DNA from: an uncultured Lachnospiraceae bacterium
GTDB lineage: Bacteria; Bacillota; Clostridia; Lachnospirales; Lachnospiraceae
DNA: 42,356 nt
Assembly: GCA_947086895.1 (NCBI GenBank)
Contig: CAMUAR010000029.1
Span: 1-42,356 of the forward strand
Direction: 5' to 3'
Shown here: positions 42,087-42,356 of the stretch, one piece after another
Numbering within the stretch: position 1 is the stretch's first letter
Layout: each line of letters opens with the position of its first letter
Program-made: the position numbers and the translations under genes
The notes under the pieces: model-generated
What the model was told of the DNA's origin: nothing
What the model saw: only the letters and a program-made list of their open reading frames with translations
Databases searched by the model: none

Positions 42087-42356
42087 CATGTTCTTTGAAC
42101 ATGGTATTTTTTGTGAGATGCACACAGTTCGCCAAGGAAGATGCTTTCCCTTCGGTCAAGCGCGAACTGGTGCAGGTATAATATCTAGCGATATTATACC
42201 ATGTTCTTTGAACATGGTATTTTTTGTGAGATGCACACAGTTCGCCAAGGAAGATGCTTTCCCTTCGGTCAAGCGCGAACTGGTGCAGGTATAATATCTA
42301 GCGATATTATACCATGTTCTTTGAACATGGTATCTTTTGTGAGATGCACACAGTTC
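42082..42356 (+). repeat. 113-bp tandem repeat array, running off the window
   Basis: At least 2.4 near-identical copies; the mark TTCTTTGAAC recurs at 42091, 42204 and 42317. Each unit holds three hairpins: ACCATGTTCTTTGAACATGGT; CAGTTCGC with GCGAACTG around AAGGAAgatgcTTTCCCTT; and GGTATAATATC/GATATTATACC. The ATGCACAC box and GGTGC box link it to the dispersed copies. A single T-to-C change separates the last copy seen. No spacer sequences, so not a CRISPR. Confidence 0.85.

Noticed and set aside
42082..42356. CRISPR array at the right edge.
   Set aside because: The whole 113-bp unit repeats without unique spacers, unit length is too long, and no cas gene is in the window.

Overview
This 42.4-kb window looks like part of a low-to-moderate GC, endospore-lineage Clostridia chromosome, probably Lachnospiraceae-like. 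Evidence for this is a paired glgC-glgD ADP-glucose pyrophosphorylase operon next to spoVG, a DacF-type carboxypeptidase, a long-form (391 aa) PRPP synthetase, DnaD/DnaC-type primosome genes, AGGAGG-type ribosome binding sites and TTGACA/TATAAT promoters. The genus assignment is inference; no rRNA or tRNA gene is present to confirm it.

Layout. 1-5.4 kb: a coiled-coil membrane protein, a D-Ala-D-Ala carboxypeptidase, L-ribulose-5-phosphate 4-epimerase (araD), a response regulator whose phospho-acceptor Asp is replaced by Ala, and a small DUF6514-like protein. 5.4-7.5 kb: a gene-poor stretch with an HxlR-regulator remnant, a PIN-domain toxin-like gene followed by a 57-aa antitoxin-like gene, and then a near-perfect promoter feeding a 158-nt long-hairpin RNA candidate. 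7.5-11.7 kb: an ABC-F ribosome-protection ATPase and a GH127 beta-L-arabinofuranosidase whose leader carries repeats and a short 16S-rRNA-like segment. 11.7-14.1 kb: a cytidylate-kinase-like P-loop protein and two unrecognised proteins.

14.3-20.4 kb (minus strand) holds the most notable system: TerB-N/TerB-C protein, then DUF2791/BrxD-like ATPase, then Lhr-like DEVH helicase. This is the gene content and order of the anti-phage system Shango (SngA-SngB-SngC). Here it has a 337-bp gap inside the operon, an acidic insertion in the helicase and a Cys4 cluster in the TerB protein. 20.6-29.6 kb: a membrane chemoreceptor with a Cache sensor, a fused permease-ATPase of the nitrate/sulfonate/taurine type, a heterodimeric ABC exporter, and a soluble chemoreceptor with a C-terminal CZB zinc domain.

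29.7-42 kb is core genome: spoVG, glgD, glgC, murC, an array of DnaA boxes, dnaD-like, dnaC-like, prs, an unrecognised gene and a class A penicillin-binding protein. The cell-wall genes (dacF, murC, PBP1A), glycogen genes (glgC/D) and replication genes (dnaD/dnaC next to the DnaA boxes) each make local functional sense.

A structured repeat family runs through the window. Copies lie at the left edge, at 1.2 kb, at 27.9 kb and as a 113-bp tandem array at the right edge. They share an ATGCACAC-type box, a variable hairpin whose arms change together, and a GGCGC-type box. I do not recognise this family. With the long-hairpin leader at 6.9-7.2 kb, it is the best candidate here for something undescribed.
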